Assembly (NCBI GenBank): GCA_031771865.1
Contig: JASISA010000040.1
Location: 1,178,001 to 1,242,000 of the forward strand
Origin: Nothophaeocryptopus gaeumannii
Taxonomy: Eukaryota > Ascomycota > Dothideomycetes > Mycosphaerellales > Mycosphaerellaceae
Length of the DNA: 64,000 nt
Reading direction: 5' to 3'
Positions 30,571-44,076 of the stretch are shown here, one piece after another. The first letter of the stretch is position 1, and every line of letters begins with the position of its first letter. The notes under the pieces were generated by a model that made no database searches, was not told the DNA's origin, and saw only the letters and a list, made by a program, of their open reading frames with translations. Both the position numbers and the translations under genes were made by a program.

Positions 30571-33500
30571 TCAGCAGCCTAATAAGCCTAGGACCAATGG
30601 TGTATTGTCTGCTTGACCTTGATCTGTATGCTCACCTCTACTACGAGTCATCGGGCCTGACCTCTGAAGATTTTCGACATAATTTTCCAATTGCAGCGCG
30701 TAACATTTGCCGTCCTCCATTGACCCGTCAGGCTCGATATTGCTCAGAATCAGAGCCTGCTCTTCGCACAATCGGGTGGTATCGGCACCCGCCGCTAGCA
30801 GACGCTGTACAATTTCGCCAGTCTATCGTGGGTCCCAGTCATACGGCAAACAATGGAGTGCGACCTGCAGAGCTGTCCCTCCACGCTTGTTGCAGAGATT
30901 GACGTCGCTGCTCAATCGCAGGATCATTTCCACACTTTCGACTGCACGAAAGCGCGACCTCAAAGCGGCAACGTGCAGTGCCGAAGAGCCTAACATGTTG
31001 GCATCCAACCCTTGCGAGAGCAAGCAGTGAATCATGCCTTTCGCAGCCGAATGGTGGTTCAACGCAGCGCAGTGCAAGGCTGACTGACCCATGTCATTCA
31101 TGGCTGTGACGTCCGCTCCTCGAGACAGCAGAAGCCCAAGAGAACTTTCATGTTCGCTGTGGCGTGCTGCTAGATGCAAAACCTGGTCGCCATCGTGATC
31201 ACGAGCGTTCACGTCCGCCTGCTTATTCAATGACAGTCGCATGCCTTTGGGACCAGATGTTTTGGCTGCAGCGTAGTGCAGTGGTGTCCGGTTGTTTCGA
31301 TCTCTGGCATGAACGTTGGCTGAAGCGTCTGAGAGCAACCCCGCTGTCTCATGACTGCCTGAATTGCAAGCATGATGCAAGATTGTTCTGTCTCGATGAT
31401 CCGTGGCATTTACAGTGGCGTGAGCAGAGAGCAGCAGTTTGATTGTCTCCGTCCGTCCCAGCCCAGCAGCAATATGCAGCGGTGTAATCCCATCATTATC
31501 CGCTGCGCAAGGATCCGCACCACGATCAAGGAGGGCACCTTGCAATAGCGATTTGCCAGCCTTGCAGGGCGAAATGTAATGGCCCTCGACCCAGAGGGTG
31601 TTTCGAGTGTACATCGGCTCCAAGGGCAAGCAGAACTGTGACCATATCTTCGTCCTCCACTCGGCAAGCTATCATGAGTGCGTTGTTACCTTGGGAGTCC
31701 GACAGGTTGATGTTGAGGCCACAGTCAAGTAGGGACGCTACCAGATCAATCCAGCCGTAATGAACAGCGGCGTGGATCAAGCTTCCGACCTGGCTACAGA
31801 ATGCGTCGCCCCAAGGAGTAACCGAAACATCCACATTGGCTCCTCTTTGAACGAGTATCTTCACAAGATCATAGAACAGCCCCCTGACAGCCACAGTGAG
31901 GGGCGTATCACCGTTCATCCCGCTCGAGTTGACATTGGCACTAGAATCGAGTAAAAACTTCACATTATCGAGCCTGCCGTGTCTGACGCCGCAATGCAGA
32001 GGCGTACATCTACCGTAAGAAGCGTCAATTACGGCGCCATGCTCAAAGAGCAGTCCTGTGATATCCACATGATCGTTTTTGGTGACCTGATGCAACGCGC
32101 CATCATCGCCGAAATTGAGGTTGGCATCGGCACCGTTTTCCAATAGGAGTTATACTTGAGTGTACCCGGAGTGCCCGCCAATGGCAAGCTATAGTGGAAC
32201 ACACGGAAGATTCGACTGATTGTCGCTGGTGTGTATCATGCGCCTCCAATCTGGGCGAGTCAAGAGAGACCGTACCCAGAACCGAATTCCCAACTCACAC
32301 GCCATATGTAGGGCGATACATGACCGCAAAGATACATGGCGTGCGATCCAAGCTCTCGTATCTGACAGAGAGGCTGTAAAGAAGCCAGGTAGCGAATATG
32401 CGTCAGTTGAGTGCGGCAGTGTGGCTGCATACATGTGCCATGTGCGAACAGCACGTGCGACTAAGGGTACACTGTCTCTCTGCTCTCTGAACATTGAATT
32501 CGTACGAGCCTCCAAATCGAGACAGCGGATGCAGTCTTTCAAGATCGCTATACGCGCCTCGTCAAACGTAAAGCAGAAAGCAGCCAACGTTGGTTGACAA
32601 TCCGGGCCATGTTGCAAGAAATAATCCCTCACGGATTGATGGGTCAGCTGCAGAGGATTGCGTCCATCACACTGTAGAATTGGTCCGCATTCGGTAATGC
32701 GATCGCGAACTGTGCGCAGCTCGTCTGCCGTGAGGCCGCCAGGGGACTCAAACTCAAGTATACCGCCGATATCCTCCATAAACAGATGCTCTCGTGCAAA
32801 AAGCACCCACTTTAGGATGTGAGCGCCCTGATACCTGCTTCTGGGAGGGATTTGGCGTAGCATACGATCATAGAAAGCTGGTAAGCCAGCAGGCATATCC
32901 TTCACTGTGTCCAAATAGCTGTAAAAGTTGATTGATCTTCGAGCTCTCGCATGGCGAAGCCAATCCACCGAAACGTCCCTTCGGCTCGCGCGAGCAGAAC
33001 GAATTGTAGCAATTTGCATCTCCGTAGGTTTCACAGTCAATGCCCTCGCAGATCTCGCTTACCTTGCGCGCCACGTAGACTCTCAAATCGCGATTCGTTT
33101 TGCCATCGATGGAGATCTGGATGCAGTTGCGAAGAGACTTTAGCGGACGGCTAACGATGGCGAGTCGGAATCTGCTGATCGGCTCTGTTTGATCGATGGC
33201 AATGACCAACGGTATCAGTTTCTTCAGCAGGAATGTCGATGACTTAGTGTCACACTTATCTACACCGTCTAGTACACAATGTACCGTGCCAACGGCCGGA
33301 TCCAGCAACATCGAAGACAGCATCGTCCAGAGCATATCAAGTGACGTGAGGACATCAGCTGCTCGTTGGTCTTGTCCTTGAGGATCCATTTGCACGTTCC
33401 AGGCATACCACCTCCCTTGCCCAGGATAAGGTTCAGTCGATCGATCTCTGGATGCGTCAAGTATATCAGAGCTCGCATGTTAGCAGCGTCCTCTTCGACT

Positions 33501-33601
33501 TTTGCTTCTGCTGCAAATGTAACATTGCCATGTATGTTGCCAAAGACGGCTCGCCCAGAGTCGCGGACAGTACTGCTAGTCCACGCCTGGGTGGAGCCCA
33601 T
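30571..33601 (-). pseudogene. NACHT-ankyrin (fungal NLR-like) gene, decayed and lacking the P-loop
   Basis: The minus strand reads a linker typical of fungal NLR proteins (AKVEEDAANMRALIYL, then PGTCKWILKD at about 33400). In a shifted frame follow VHCVLDGVDKCDTKSSTFLL (NACHT Walker B) and FRLAIVSRPL. The segment that should carry the Walker A loop is absent, so an internal deletion and frameshift lie near 33380. A further frameshift occurs at about 33000-32940. Then come MPAGLPAFYDRMLRQIPP and LTHQSVRDYFLQ, the winged-helix-like part. About a dozen ankyrin repeats follow in two frames (GRCTPLHCGVRHGRLDNVKF; NDGITPLHIAAGLGRTETIK). An in-frame TAG near 30820 separates the last repeat LLAAGADTTR from a short tail ending at 30571. 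Such proteins act in fungal non-self recognition; this copy cannot bind nucleotide normally. Confidence 0.8.
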
Positions 33602-35267
33602 CTCGTTCTCATGTAGGCCTAAGGCTAATCATCGCGGAGTGGCAGTGTGCATTAAGGGTGAAGACATGCGGAACAATGGAGGTCCCAGGAGCCCATAGGG
33701 GTGTCAAATTGGAGTGGTCTTGCGAGAATTGTGTGTGAGGGTGGAGGTATAGTATACCTCGTGACCAAGGATGCAAAGTCGGACAGATGAGATATCCTGC
33801 GGCCACATGCAGCTTGTCGCCACGTTACCCAACCAATTCGTTGCACATCGTTCATATCCTGCCGAATTAGCCGACACTGGGAACAAATCGGGGACGGTAC
33901 TCTTGCTATAGCCGTCATAGTAAGTATGCCGTTCACTGATGACATGAAGCGTTCTAGACTCCGGTCTGCACTCCACGGGCGAGTTAGGTAGGCGCGACAC
34001 CAGAGCCTTAGCTTCTGTGTTGAGGACTGAGAAGTCAATTTTCGACGCTCATTCGCATTGCTCCTTGGTCGACTCGTACTTTCAACGTACTCCGCGTTGG
34101 CGCTCCCTGCTCATATCCATTTTCCACGTTGGTGTTCTTTCTCCTTGCCAAGCGTGCATTATCGGTCCACAGTCTTACCCGGCCCCGAATGAAACCACAG
34201 CCCTCTCTCATCGCCGACCGGTTCTCTATCTTGAATGACAGCTCTCAAATCCTGTGTCTTCGGGACGCTGTTCCGGGCCAGGTTCCGTTTCGCCAGATGG
34301 TTTTTGATAGATTCCTCGCTTGCATCATACCTATTGTCCTGTTTTTTTTGGCTAAAACTTGTCTGATAGTCTTCTGTTGACCAAAAACTTCAGCCGGGTT
34401 AACTCCCATCTTTGCTTCGTAAGCTGCTTGCACCTCTTTGGGGAGGAAGGTCCGGTATTGGTCGCTATGCACGAACAATGCCATCAAATCTCGGTACCCA
34501 GTATATCATGAAAGTGTATCCCAAGGCTCCAAAGTAGTCGGACTCACGCCGTAGTATGGCGAGATTCATGCATAAGGTTCTTGTCGAACTTCCCTCTCCT
34601 TTCAAATCGGCGATTTTCGCGCACGCCGCCCATGTGCACAGACGAGGTGCAGTATTCCAATGTTCTTCAGGATCTCGAAGCATCGAGGAGGATTATCAAA
34701 AGATGCAGAAACAGTCGGGTCCAATGGTAACACGTCCATACCATGGAGGCGACTTTGCACTCTGCACCGGGCCTGATCATCTGCCACGAATGACCGCAAC
34801 TGCCAGACACGATCGCCGAATAGTCGAGTAGAGTGTACTACCATCAAAAGAAGCCAGAAAGGCGGCTGAAAGATCTGAAACACCTTCAATTCCTCACTTG
34901 CTCTCTAGCAGCTCTACTCCACCTCCTTTCAACTCTCCAAAACGGCCTATCATGATACATTACAACTAGGCGCAGCATCCTCGCATGCCTTCTCAGCCCA
35001 AATGCCGCAATTTCACTGTCCATGTCCATGCAACCCGAAAACCAGACCCTGTAGCGCAAATGGGAGTATCTTTTTGTTCCAAGATTTTCCCAGAACTCGA
35101 CCCAAGACCATGCCTAAATGCCCAGATCAAAACTCCAAAACTTCGCCAATATTACTCCTGGTCTCAAGACCATAACCGAGGAGCACGCGCAATGTACTGC
35201 GCAGCTGTCGTATCTTCACCTCCTGTAACCCAGCAAGCAAAAGACCCCCGTCTCTTTCCGCCATCTC
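33602..35267. other. Debris region with unassigned minus-strand coding-like fragments
   Basis: Protein-like minus-strand stretches occur at about 33700-34040 (SRLPNSPVECRPESRTLHVI) and 34245-34889. The second holds LPKEVQAAYEAKMGVNPAEV and, in another frame, SSTRTLCMNLAILRRESDYF. They are frameshifted and match nothing I recognise. They may be remains of the gene once upstream of the NLR-like pseudogene. From 34890 to 35267 I see nothing. Confidence 0.35.
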
Positions 35268-37499
35268 TTAGAATATCCCCATAAACTTCTTCTTCTCCCC
35301 CTTCCCACCATTCACACCCCCACCGCCATTGTGTAAATCCTTATTCCTCGCCTCCGCCTTACTCATAGGAATCCCCGGGTCCCCCGAAGCCGCAGCTCTT
35401 ATTATGGCGAGCCTCTGTATCGCGGTCTCGTTCCCTTGGTCGGCGGCGCGGACGTACCAGACGTTTGCTTCGAGCGGATCGCGACGGCAGCCGATGCCCA
35501 TTTCGGTGAAGTAGCCGACGGCGTATTCGGCTTTGACGAAGCCTGTAGAGATAGATAGTCAGTATGTGAGTAGTTTGGTTTTGGTGGGATGGTGGTTCTT
35601 ACCAGCTTCAGCAGCCACCTTCGCCCACGCATACGCCTCGGCTTCATCGCGATCCAGCACAGGTTCTGCGCCGACCATATACCACGCACATAGCGCCATC
35701 ATGCCCTCTACATGCCCTCTTGTCGCAGCGCCGTTGTAAAAGTGCACTGAAAGGGCTGCGTCCCTAGGACAGCCGTACAGCCCATTCTCGTACGCTTGCC
35801 CCATCATGAAGTTCGCTTGCACATGTCCCAGCTCCGCCGCCTGAGTGAGCAATTGCGCCGCGTAGGCCTCGTCTTTGAATATATCATCTCCATGCCCCGT
35901 CAAATGCAGCAGGCCCAGCTCAAAAGGCCCATTATTGTATTGTGGATCCGCGCTCTCGGAAGCTCTCTTCACCCACCTCACACCCTCCCTGTATATATCC
36001 TTCACCTTGCCATTGAGCCCCATATCGCTGTTCAGACAAGCCAGTCCTAAGCGTATCGCAGCACCCGGGTGATTCTTACTCGCAGCATTTCTGTAAAACT
36101 GGACAGCTTTGGGATAAGCTTTGGTGGTACCCCAACCAAATTCGTAGCACAAAGCGGCTCGGTATCCCGCTTCTGCATGCCCATGTTTCGAAGCTGCGAC
36201 GAAAAGTGGGAACGCCTTGTCGTAGTCTGGTTTACCTTTATTGAAGAGCCCGGAGAAATATCCATCGCCCAGGTAGTACTGCGCGAAAGGATACGCACGG
36301 TCCGCGAGACCCTGGAGAATGTGCTTGGCTTCGGTGGTGAGCTCCACCGGGTCGAGGCCGTCTTCAGGTTGGACATCTTGTGCGGCGTTGATCATGAAGA
36401 TGGCGAACTCGTATTGGACTGCGGCGTCTTTCGTCTTTTTCACGTTTGCGCGGTACATGTCAAGGGTCTTCTTGGTGTCCAGTAAACTTGCTGCGCTACC
36501 CACCACTGATTGCAGGCCCGAATTGTTGAGCGGTGCGCCAGGCGCGAGTTGCTGGTTATAGGGGACATTGGCAAGGAGTTCGACATAGCTGACTGGCCGA
36601 GTTGCAGGTGACCTCCGGTTCGAAGACAAGTCTCGTCCATGTCGAGCAGGCGATCCGGAATCAGAACCATTTGCGGCGCTCAGAGGTGAAAGTGTGCGCC
36701 CACGAAGCTCGTTTCCAAGAGTGTATTGCGAAGCCGGTCGTGGAAGTCCAGTACGAGGAACGCCCAGGTTTGCGGAGCCGGAGTGAGAATGTGAGGCTCG
36801 GTTTGATGATTGTTCGCCAGAAGAGCTGGATCCACTTGAGCGTGTTGTCATCTGGGACACTCGTTTTGTCGTCTTGGGTTTGTGGTGTTCAGCGAAGGCG
36901 TGGTACTGCAGGCCCGGACTTTGCGGCGCTTCCTCGTTCTCTGTTTTTACATCCTCACCCTCCTCATCTATTCGCGGCTCCTTGTAGGCGGATGAAGATT
37001 GCCGGCTGTGCGACTGCAAGTCTTCTCTCGAGTGGGGCCTGGCCGGTCTATGGGGAAGGTTTATACTCCCGTCACTGAGCCTGGCGGAGTCTGGAGTTTC
37101 GACGTTCCTCGACTGGCGCCTGCTATCATCATCTCCTTCCATGAGAATGGAGGCTCTTTCTGGCTCGATGATGCCCATCTGCGGAGGACTGATTGTTACG
37201 GGGCTCGTTGCCGTCTCTTGCACTCTCACCTCTGGCCCATGCTCGTGCCCTGAGAGAAGTGTCGCTGGTATTGACTTGCTCCTCAGTGAGCCCGGTGAGG
37301 CAGACGGGGGTGTTTGTTGAAGACTGCTCTCGGACATCTCCCTGTTATGTGCGTAGGCGTTTTGAGGTGGGCTGGTCGGTGTTCCAGGCCTCATATCTGT
37401 GTTCTTCGGAGGTGCCCATTGCTGATCCTTTTCGCCGTCGGATACTGGTGTTTCCGGGAGCGGATGGTTGTTGTATTGTAGGCTCTCTATCCGCGCCAT
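35268..37499 (-). CDS. SKT5: Sel1-repeat chitin synthase activator (SKT5/CHS4 family)
   Basis: Exon 1 (37499-35603) and exon 2 (35542-35268), joined across a 60-nt GT-AG intron, give 723 residues. Residues 1-320 are Ser/Pro-rich and disordered. Residues about 330-700 contain tandem Sel1 repeats. They begin LLDTKKTLDMYRANVKKTKD, then AYPFAQYYLGDGYFSG, FPLFVAASKHGHAEAGYRAA, AAIRLGLACLNSDMGL and YAVGYFTEMGIGCRRDPLEA. This closely follows yeast Skt5/Chs4, which activates and localises Chs3. The tail ends KKKFMGIF and lacks the CAAX box of Skt5, so it may be one of the family's non-prenylated members. A class IV chitin synthase starts 2.6 kb away in divergent orientation. Confidence 0.85.
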
Positions 37500-40067
37500 G
37501 CTGGCGCTTATTGATATGTTGCTCGTTCGATGTATACGTGTATGCGGGCTCGCGTTTCGGCCGGTGCCTGCTCCTTCACCCGGCTATGCGATGTTCCAAG
37601 AGAAATACTTGATCGTATTGTTGTTGACTGTCCAAGAGAAATGAAGTCGAGATCAGGCTGCGGTCTCGAGGTACAGTGACTTCAACGCTACACAGGGTCC
37701 GCGGACAGTGAGATCGGCGGGTAATTCTTAGTCAAAGAGGCGTCAAAAGGTGCCTGAAGAGGTCATCTGTGATCGGTGGTGAATGTGTGTTTCGGGACGC
37801 ACGGCTCCCATGCGAGTCGGTGTACTCTAGTGGGGAGTGCAAAAACGTGCGGGCGGGCGGAGGACTAGTTGACGATCGAGCAGTGGGCGTTGTCTATGTT
37901 TCGACTCTCGGAAGCCTTTCGAATCGTCAGAGGATCAGGAACGAAGAATGTGTTCTTTGTTCCCTATCGATAAATCAGCCATCGCGTCTATACTGGGCAT
38001 CAGCTTGCCCGCATGGTGTCCTCCTGGCGCCGAGCATGACAAAGGTCATGAAAAGTACAAGAGAAGTCGATCTAACTCGGAAGGAGGTGTCTGCAGCTAG
38101 CGAAACTTTGGATCGTAGTACGTACTGGTACAGGAGGAGTCAGCTGAAGAGCCCAAGTTTGACCACCTGCGCTGCCGCTCTTTGCGTCTACCGACTGTTC
38201 CTCCAGCCCAAGAAGAAGAAGTGAAGGACGTCTATACAGTGAGACAAGAAAGCGAAACAGGGTGAGTACGGAGGTAGTGTCGCAGCATCCGCCGCCAGGG
38301 ACCGCGCCATGTCAGGTTGGTCAGGATGTCAGGATGGAGACTTACGACGGACAGCTCCACTCTCATCAAGCACTGTGGTGAGGTTATGAAAGGCGGCTCT
38401 GTCATCCGACGCCTATTAAACACAGCCGCATCCCTTCGAGGGATGAACGTAGTAATGTGAGGACCAACATTTCTCCTGCTTCACCCTCGATCGGCGCGCT
38501 TTCCTATCACGACACCGACAACTCAGGTACCTCGTTGCAGAGGCATTTCGTCAATCGATAGGACAGAAAAGCTCCTCGTGCGGCGTTTAATCGTCACTAT
38601 CAGCAGTATTTCCGAGGTAGGCAAGAAGGCGCCATCACTATACACGCAATTCGCAAGGGTAGGTCCGGCATTCGTACCAATCCTCCACCCTTGTGCTTCC
38701 ATGCCGTGGAACCGATGTGCAGGGTGGATTGTTGTATCCCCGTTCGGGTGCTTGCGCGCAGCATGTGACATCTGCCAGATGCCGTGGCGTTAACTCTCAT
38801 CGTAACCGTGTGCGCCTGCATGAGCACGCCAGGATGGTATACACTGGCTTGAGAGGCTTTGAGACAGGTCGCCTCTGTGGTACGAAAGAGCGCCGGGGCA
38901 GGCTGACTCGACAACGATGATAGCGTTGGCTGATTCCATCAAGCTGATGAGTCTGAACATTCACCTATACACAGGTCTATGAGCAACGACAGCCACGGAA
39001 CGAATGAGACGGCCGAAATATAGCACGGGCGGCATAAGGCGGAAGGCGTGAAACGGCAGAGATGTGAGGGGATCGTTGAAGTACGCGGTGACACTGTCAC
39101 TGTGTTGTCTGTGTGTTTTTTCCATAGCACGAAGGACAGGGAGGACAAGGCTTCTGCTGCAGATGCCAATTCGAGACCCTGGGATGGGTTGTCGCATATG
39201 TGATCTGCTTCCAGGAGTTGTTCATTTCCATCAACATATACCGTATTACACTCTTTGATACCTGCAGGTTAAGCGCTGGTATTGGACTCAAGCAGCTTGT
39301 CGACAGGGGGGCCAACGTCCTCAGCAGGTCAGTCTTCCACTTCCAGCAACCCTCGTGACATCCAAACATGTACGCATTCCAGTCCATGTCGTATTGATTT
39401 TTATGTAGGCAACAACGCCCCTTCGAGTGTTTTGGTGTGAGACTTGTGCAAAGCTATCCCAAAATAAACATGGTCGCCACCCCACTTGTGCAAAGATGCG
39501 CCTTCACAGCGGAGCTCCAGGGGTTTTTGGCTTCTCGGCGGCGACAAGCGTCATCTGGTGTCGCTGGTTGGCTCGTCGTGCAGAAAGATCCTGGGCACCG
39601 TGATCCTCCATCGTCTCGGTTGTGTGGCCGATTCACCCAAGCAACCACCCACTTCACCACCGCACCGCACCTGCTCTGGAGTCTAGCGGAGGAAGAGGCT
39701 CGACGACGACTGGTGCTATGCGTTTCATGTCATTCGTTTTGTTGATTGCGACGCTCGCTTAACAAACATTCAACTACTCCCACGTGTACTGTGTGCACCC
39801 CGTACCATCGTTATATTATCGCTATACCATCCATTCGCTGCATCGCATCCATCGACCCGGCCGCGCGGTCTCGAAGCTGGGCACACATCCATACCATCGC
39901 GACACCAGTACAGCAAGAAGACGGGTAATAGCACATGTGTGGGCTGTAATACAAGGCATACGGTTGTGGGAGAGGACCTCAGGCTGAGCTCGCTGGGGCG
40001 AATCATTCCCGAGACAACGAAGCGCACTGGAATGTGAAAGAGACGCTCGCCCTTTCACAGCGCCAAG
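37500..40067. other. 2.6-kb divergent intergenic region between activator and chitin synthase
   Basis: Many short open frames occur on both strands, but none has a recognisable domain or splice structure. A CT-rich pyrimidine tract and long 5' leaders would suit regulated cell-wall genes. I found no tRNA, repeat array or transposon. Confidence 0.5.
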
Positions 40068-43000
40068 ATGTCGTCAAACAACGCACACCGAGACCCGACC
40101 TCGCGGCGAAGGGACTCCTCCCGCAGAGATTCCACCAGCGGCCGTCCACAGCAGTCGCACCGCACATCTTCACGCTCGCGCCCCCGACGAGGCTCTACCT
40201 CCGAAGAGCACAGCGCCCGCTCCGCCAACCGCGCCTCAGACTCGCATCGCCCGCGCCGCCAAAGTAGCAGCCGGAGGAGGCAAACGGAAGACCTCCACAG
40301 CCATCAGCGCAGACGAAGACCGAGCTCCTCCCACCAGCAGAGGCCCGGCTCTTCGCGGGCAGAGCAAGTCAACGAGAAGTCGAGGTCGGAGAGCACCAGA
40401 CTCGACGTTCGCGTTACTGCCACACCACTCAGAGGAGACAACACCAGCAGCGGGATGCCTTCGCCATGGACACCGAGTGGCGGTGATCGCGACCCCATGA
40501 TTGAGGCCGGTGCGCGTAGTCAGAACAATGCTGGCGACATTTCGCGCAAGAAGAGCTTGATCCGCCCGGAGCGGCGGCGCATGGATCCAGATGATCCGGA
40601 CTATTGCTACCGCAAGCATGCGGCTAATATGAATGTAATGCCTTCAACGACGGGGAGGGATCCGCAGCTGGAAGCGGATCTGCAGACACTGAGCTCCGAC
40701 CCATCCACAAAGGTTGAGGATAGCATGCCCTTGCAGGAGAAGGAGGGCGTGCAGCGCAGCAAGTCCAAGGCCACGAGAAGCGGGAGCAAGCCGAATTCGA
40801 ATAAGTTGACGAGGAAGCCTACCAAGAAAGAGCGCGAGGCAGAGCAAGATGAAGTCAGAAGGCAGAAGATCAAAGATGCTTCCGGGACACCCACACTGTG
40901 GGGAACATACTGCCATTTGATCACCTTCTGGTGTCCGAACGTGGTCTTGAGCTGTTTCGGCATCAAGATGAAGCAGCAGCAGCGAGCGTGGAGGGAGAAG
41001 ATTGGACTTATCTCCATCATTCTACTCATTATGACCTTCGTGGGTTACTTGACCTTTGGATTCACAGCTACCGTCTGTCCTTCTGGAGGGCCTCTGAGAC
41101 TGCGAATCAACAAGGTTGGAGGAGGATACATGATCTTCCACGGCAAAGCCTACGATCTTACCCGTTCACAACATCCATTGGCGAGAGGCATCCCATCTGG
41201 CGGCAACGTGCTGTGGGACGCTGATCCACCCGGTGCTGGCAAGGACGGCAGCTTTCTCTTCCAGAACGTCAATGGTGCTTGCAAGGGCTTGATCACTGCA
41301 TCTCAGGGATCGGATGTCCCGACCGATAGCAGTGGCAACCTCGCATGGTACTTCCCTTGTAACATGTACAACCAGGACGGATCCTCAAGCCCCAATTTGA
41401 CTATTCCATACTACCTGGGCTATGCGTGTCACACGCAGAAGACGGGACGAGAGGACTTCTATGGATTGAAATCATCCGGTGACGTCTACTTCACCTGGGA
41501 AGACGTGCGCAACAGCTCTCGCAACCTCATGGTATACTCTGGTGATGTTCTGGACTTGGATCTGCTTCAATGGTTCAACAAGACACAAGTGACTGTGCCT
41601 GATAAGTTCGAAGAAATCCGTCTCAACAAGGCTGTCCAGGGCAAGGATGTCACTTTGGCATTTTCTTCGGGAGAGAACAAGCAAATCGGCCAATGCTTCC
41701 AGGACATCATCAAGGTCGGCTCCATCGACACCGAGACGGTCGGGTGCATCGCTTCCAAAGTCGTGCTCTATGTCTCGCTTATCTTCATTCTCAGCATTGT
41801 AGTCATCAAGTTCTTCCTCGCTCTGATCTTCCAATGGGTTCTATGCCGGAAGTACTCAGCAGCCAAGACCAGTATGACCAGCGACAAGAAGAAGCGTCAA
41901 CAGCAGATCGAGGACTGGACTGATGATATCTATCGCCCACCGCCAAAGATGACTGACCCTGCTTCAGTCAGCGGCAGTGGCAGTGACCGAGCGAGCAAGC
42001 GTACCAGCTTCCTTCCCACCACTTCTCGATTCACCAGCCCTTACGCCATTGAGAGAAGCATGAACAAGAACGCCAGACCCCTGACGACTATGGTCACCTC
42101 GACTTCCAATAATCGACTTACTGTCGGAAATGGTGCGTCGCTCTACGCCCAGCCCAACCGATCTGAGGGAACCTTGCCGCTGGGATACTCTGAGAGCCGC
42201 GCCAGTCTCATGGAGTCGAACAATCACGGGTCTTCGCAGAGATACAGCAGCGTCATGCACGCAGATACAGAGACCAGCGGCCCGCAAGGCTTCATCCATG
42301 AAGCTGTTGTTCCTCAGCCTCCGGTCGAATGGCAACCCTTCGGCTACCCTCTTGCACACACGATCTGTCTGGTGACTGCATACTCCGAAGGCGGTGATGG
42401 AATCCGTACTACGCTTGACTCAATTGCCATGACGGACTATCCGAACAGCCACAAGATGATCTATGTCGTCTGTGACGGCCTCATCAAGGGCAAAGGCGAG
42501 GCCATGTCTACTCCAGACTACTGCGTCAGCATGATGAAGGACTTTGCAGTCCTGCCAGACGAGGTTCAGCCTTTCTCATACGTTGCTGTTGCCAGCGGTA
42601 GCAAGCGACACAACATGGCCAAGGTCTACTGTGGCTTCTACGATTACGGCGCGGACTCGATCATCCCACCGGAGAAGCAACAGCGTGTGCCTATGATCAC
42701 GGTCGTCAAGTGCGGTACACCTCAGGAGGCCGAAACCGCCAAGCCCGGAAACAGAGGAAAGCGCGACTCCCAGATCATCCTCATGTCCTTCCTGCAAAAG
42801 GTCATGTTCGACGAGCGTATGACCGAGCTGGAGTACGAAATGTTCAATGGTATCTGGAAACTCACTGGCATCTCGCCCGACTTTTACGAGATAGTACTCA
42901 TGGTCGACGCCGACACCAAGGTCTTCCCGGACTCTCTTACGCACATGGTCTCGGCGATGGTCAGGGATCCGGAAATCATGGGCTTGTGTGGCGAGACCAA

Positions 43001-44076
43001 GATCGCCAACAAGACAGCCTCTTGGGTCTCCATGATTCAAGTCTTTGAGTACTTCATCTCGCATCATCAATCGAAGTCTTTCGAGTCTGTGTTCGGTGGT
43101 GTCACTTGTTTGCCGGGATGTTTCTGCATGTACCGCATCAAGGCGCCGAAGGGAGGCCAGAACTATTGGGTTCCCATCCTGGCCAACCCGGACATCGTGG
43201 AGCACTACTCGGAGAATGTGGTCGACACTCTTCACAAGAAGAACTTGCTTCTGCTGGGTGAGGATCGTTACCTGTCCACACTGATGCTGAAGACCTTCCC
43301 GAAGCGAAAGCAGATGTTCATTCCGCAGGCTGTCTGTAAGACGACTGTGCCGGATGAGTTCAAGGTGTTGCTGTCACAACGTCGTCGATGGATCAACAGT
43401 ACCGTGCACAACTTGATGGAGCTGGTCTTGGTTCGTGATCTGTGCGGTACTTTCTGCTTCTCCATGCAGTTTGTCGTCTTCATCGAGCTGGTCGGTACGC
43501 TTGTGCTACCAGCCGCCATCTCCTTCACGGTCTACGTCCGTAAGTGCAATCATCTTGCCCTACGTTATCAATGAATGCTGACTTCTTCCAGTCGCACTTG
43601 CCATCAAAGCCGGCGTAACCCACACCGAAGCCCCCGTCATCCCTCTCATCCTCCTCGCCCTCATCCTCGGTCTTCCCGGTGTCCTCATTGTCATCACCGC
43701 CCACCGCGTCTCTTACGTCGCCTGGATGTTCATCTACCTCCTCTCCCTCCCCATCTGGAATTTAGTCCTCCCAACCTACGCTTTCTGGCACTTCGACGAC
43801 TTCTCCTGGGGAGACACTCGCAAGACTGCGGGTGAGAAGAAGGGCGGTGGACACGGCGATGTCGAGGGAGAATTCGATTCTAGCAAGATTACCATGAAGA
43901 GATGGCATGACTTTGAGCAGGAGAGGAGATTGAGGGGTCCGCAGTGGGCTAACAGCCAAAGTACCGTGTATGGCTATGGGTCTAGCACGCAGAGCCCGAG
44001 TCAGCATGGCAGTGTTGGACCGTATGCGGCTAATTTTCCGGGGCATGAGAGGAAGGTTAGCAGTTTGATGCTGTAA
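40068..44076 (+). CDS. CHS3: Class IV chitin synthase (CHS3 type)
   Basis: Two exons (40068-43539 and 43592-44076; 52-nt GTAAGT..CAG intron) give 1,318 residues. The N-terminal 230 residues are Arg/Ser-rich. Membrane segments follow near 275-330. Then comes a cytochrome-b5-like domain (GGGYMIFHGKAYDLTRSQHP) as in class IV/V enzymes, and a membrane pair near 565-600. The glycosyltransferase-2 core spans about 760-1130: LAHTICLVTAYSEGGDGIRT, DADT at about 947, GGVTCLPGCFCMYRI, LLGEDRYLSTLML and the product-site motif QRRRW at 1104-1108. The last exon adds C-terminal membrane helices. It polymerises UDP-GlcNAc into chitin at the plasma membrane. There is no myosin head, which separates it from class V/VII. 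The usual class IV length is about 1,200, so the N-terminus is slightly long. Confidence 0.95.

Noticed and set aside
41472..43235. Long minus-strand frames within the chitin synthase
   Set aside because: They are antisense shadows of a strongly supported gene, rich in Asp/Val/His as expected from reversed codons.
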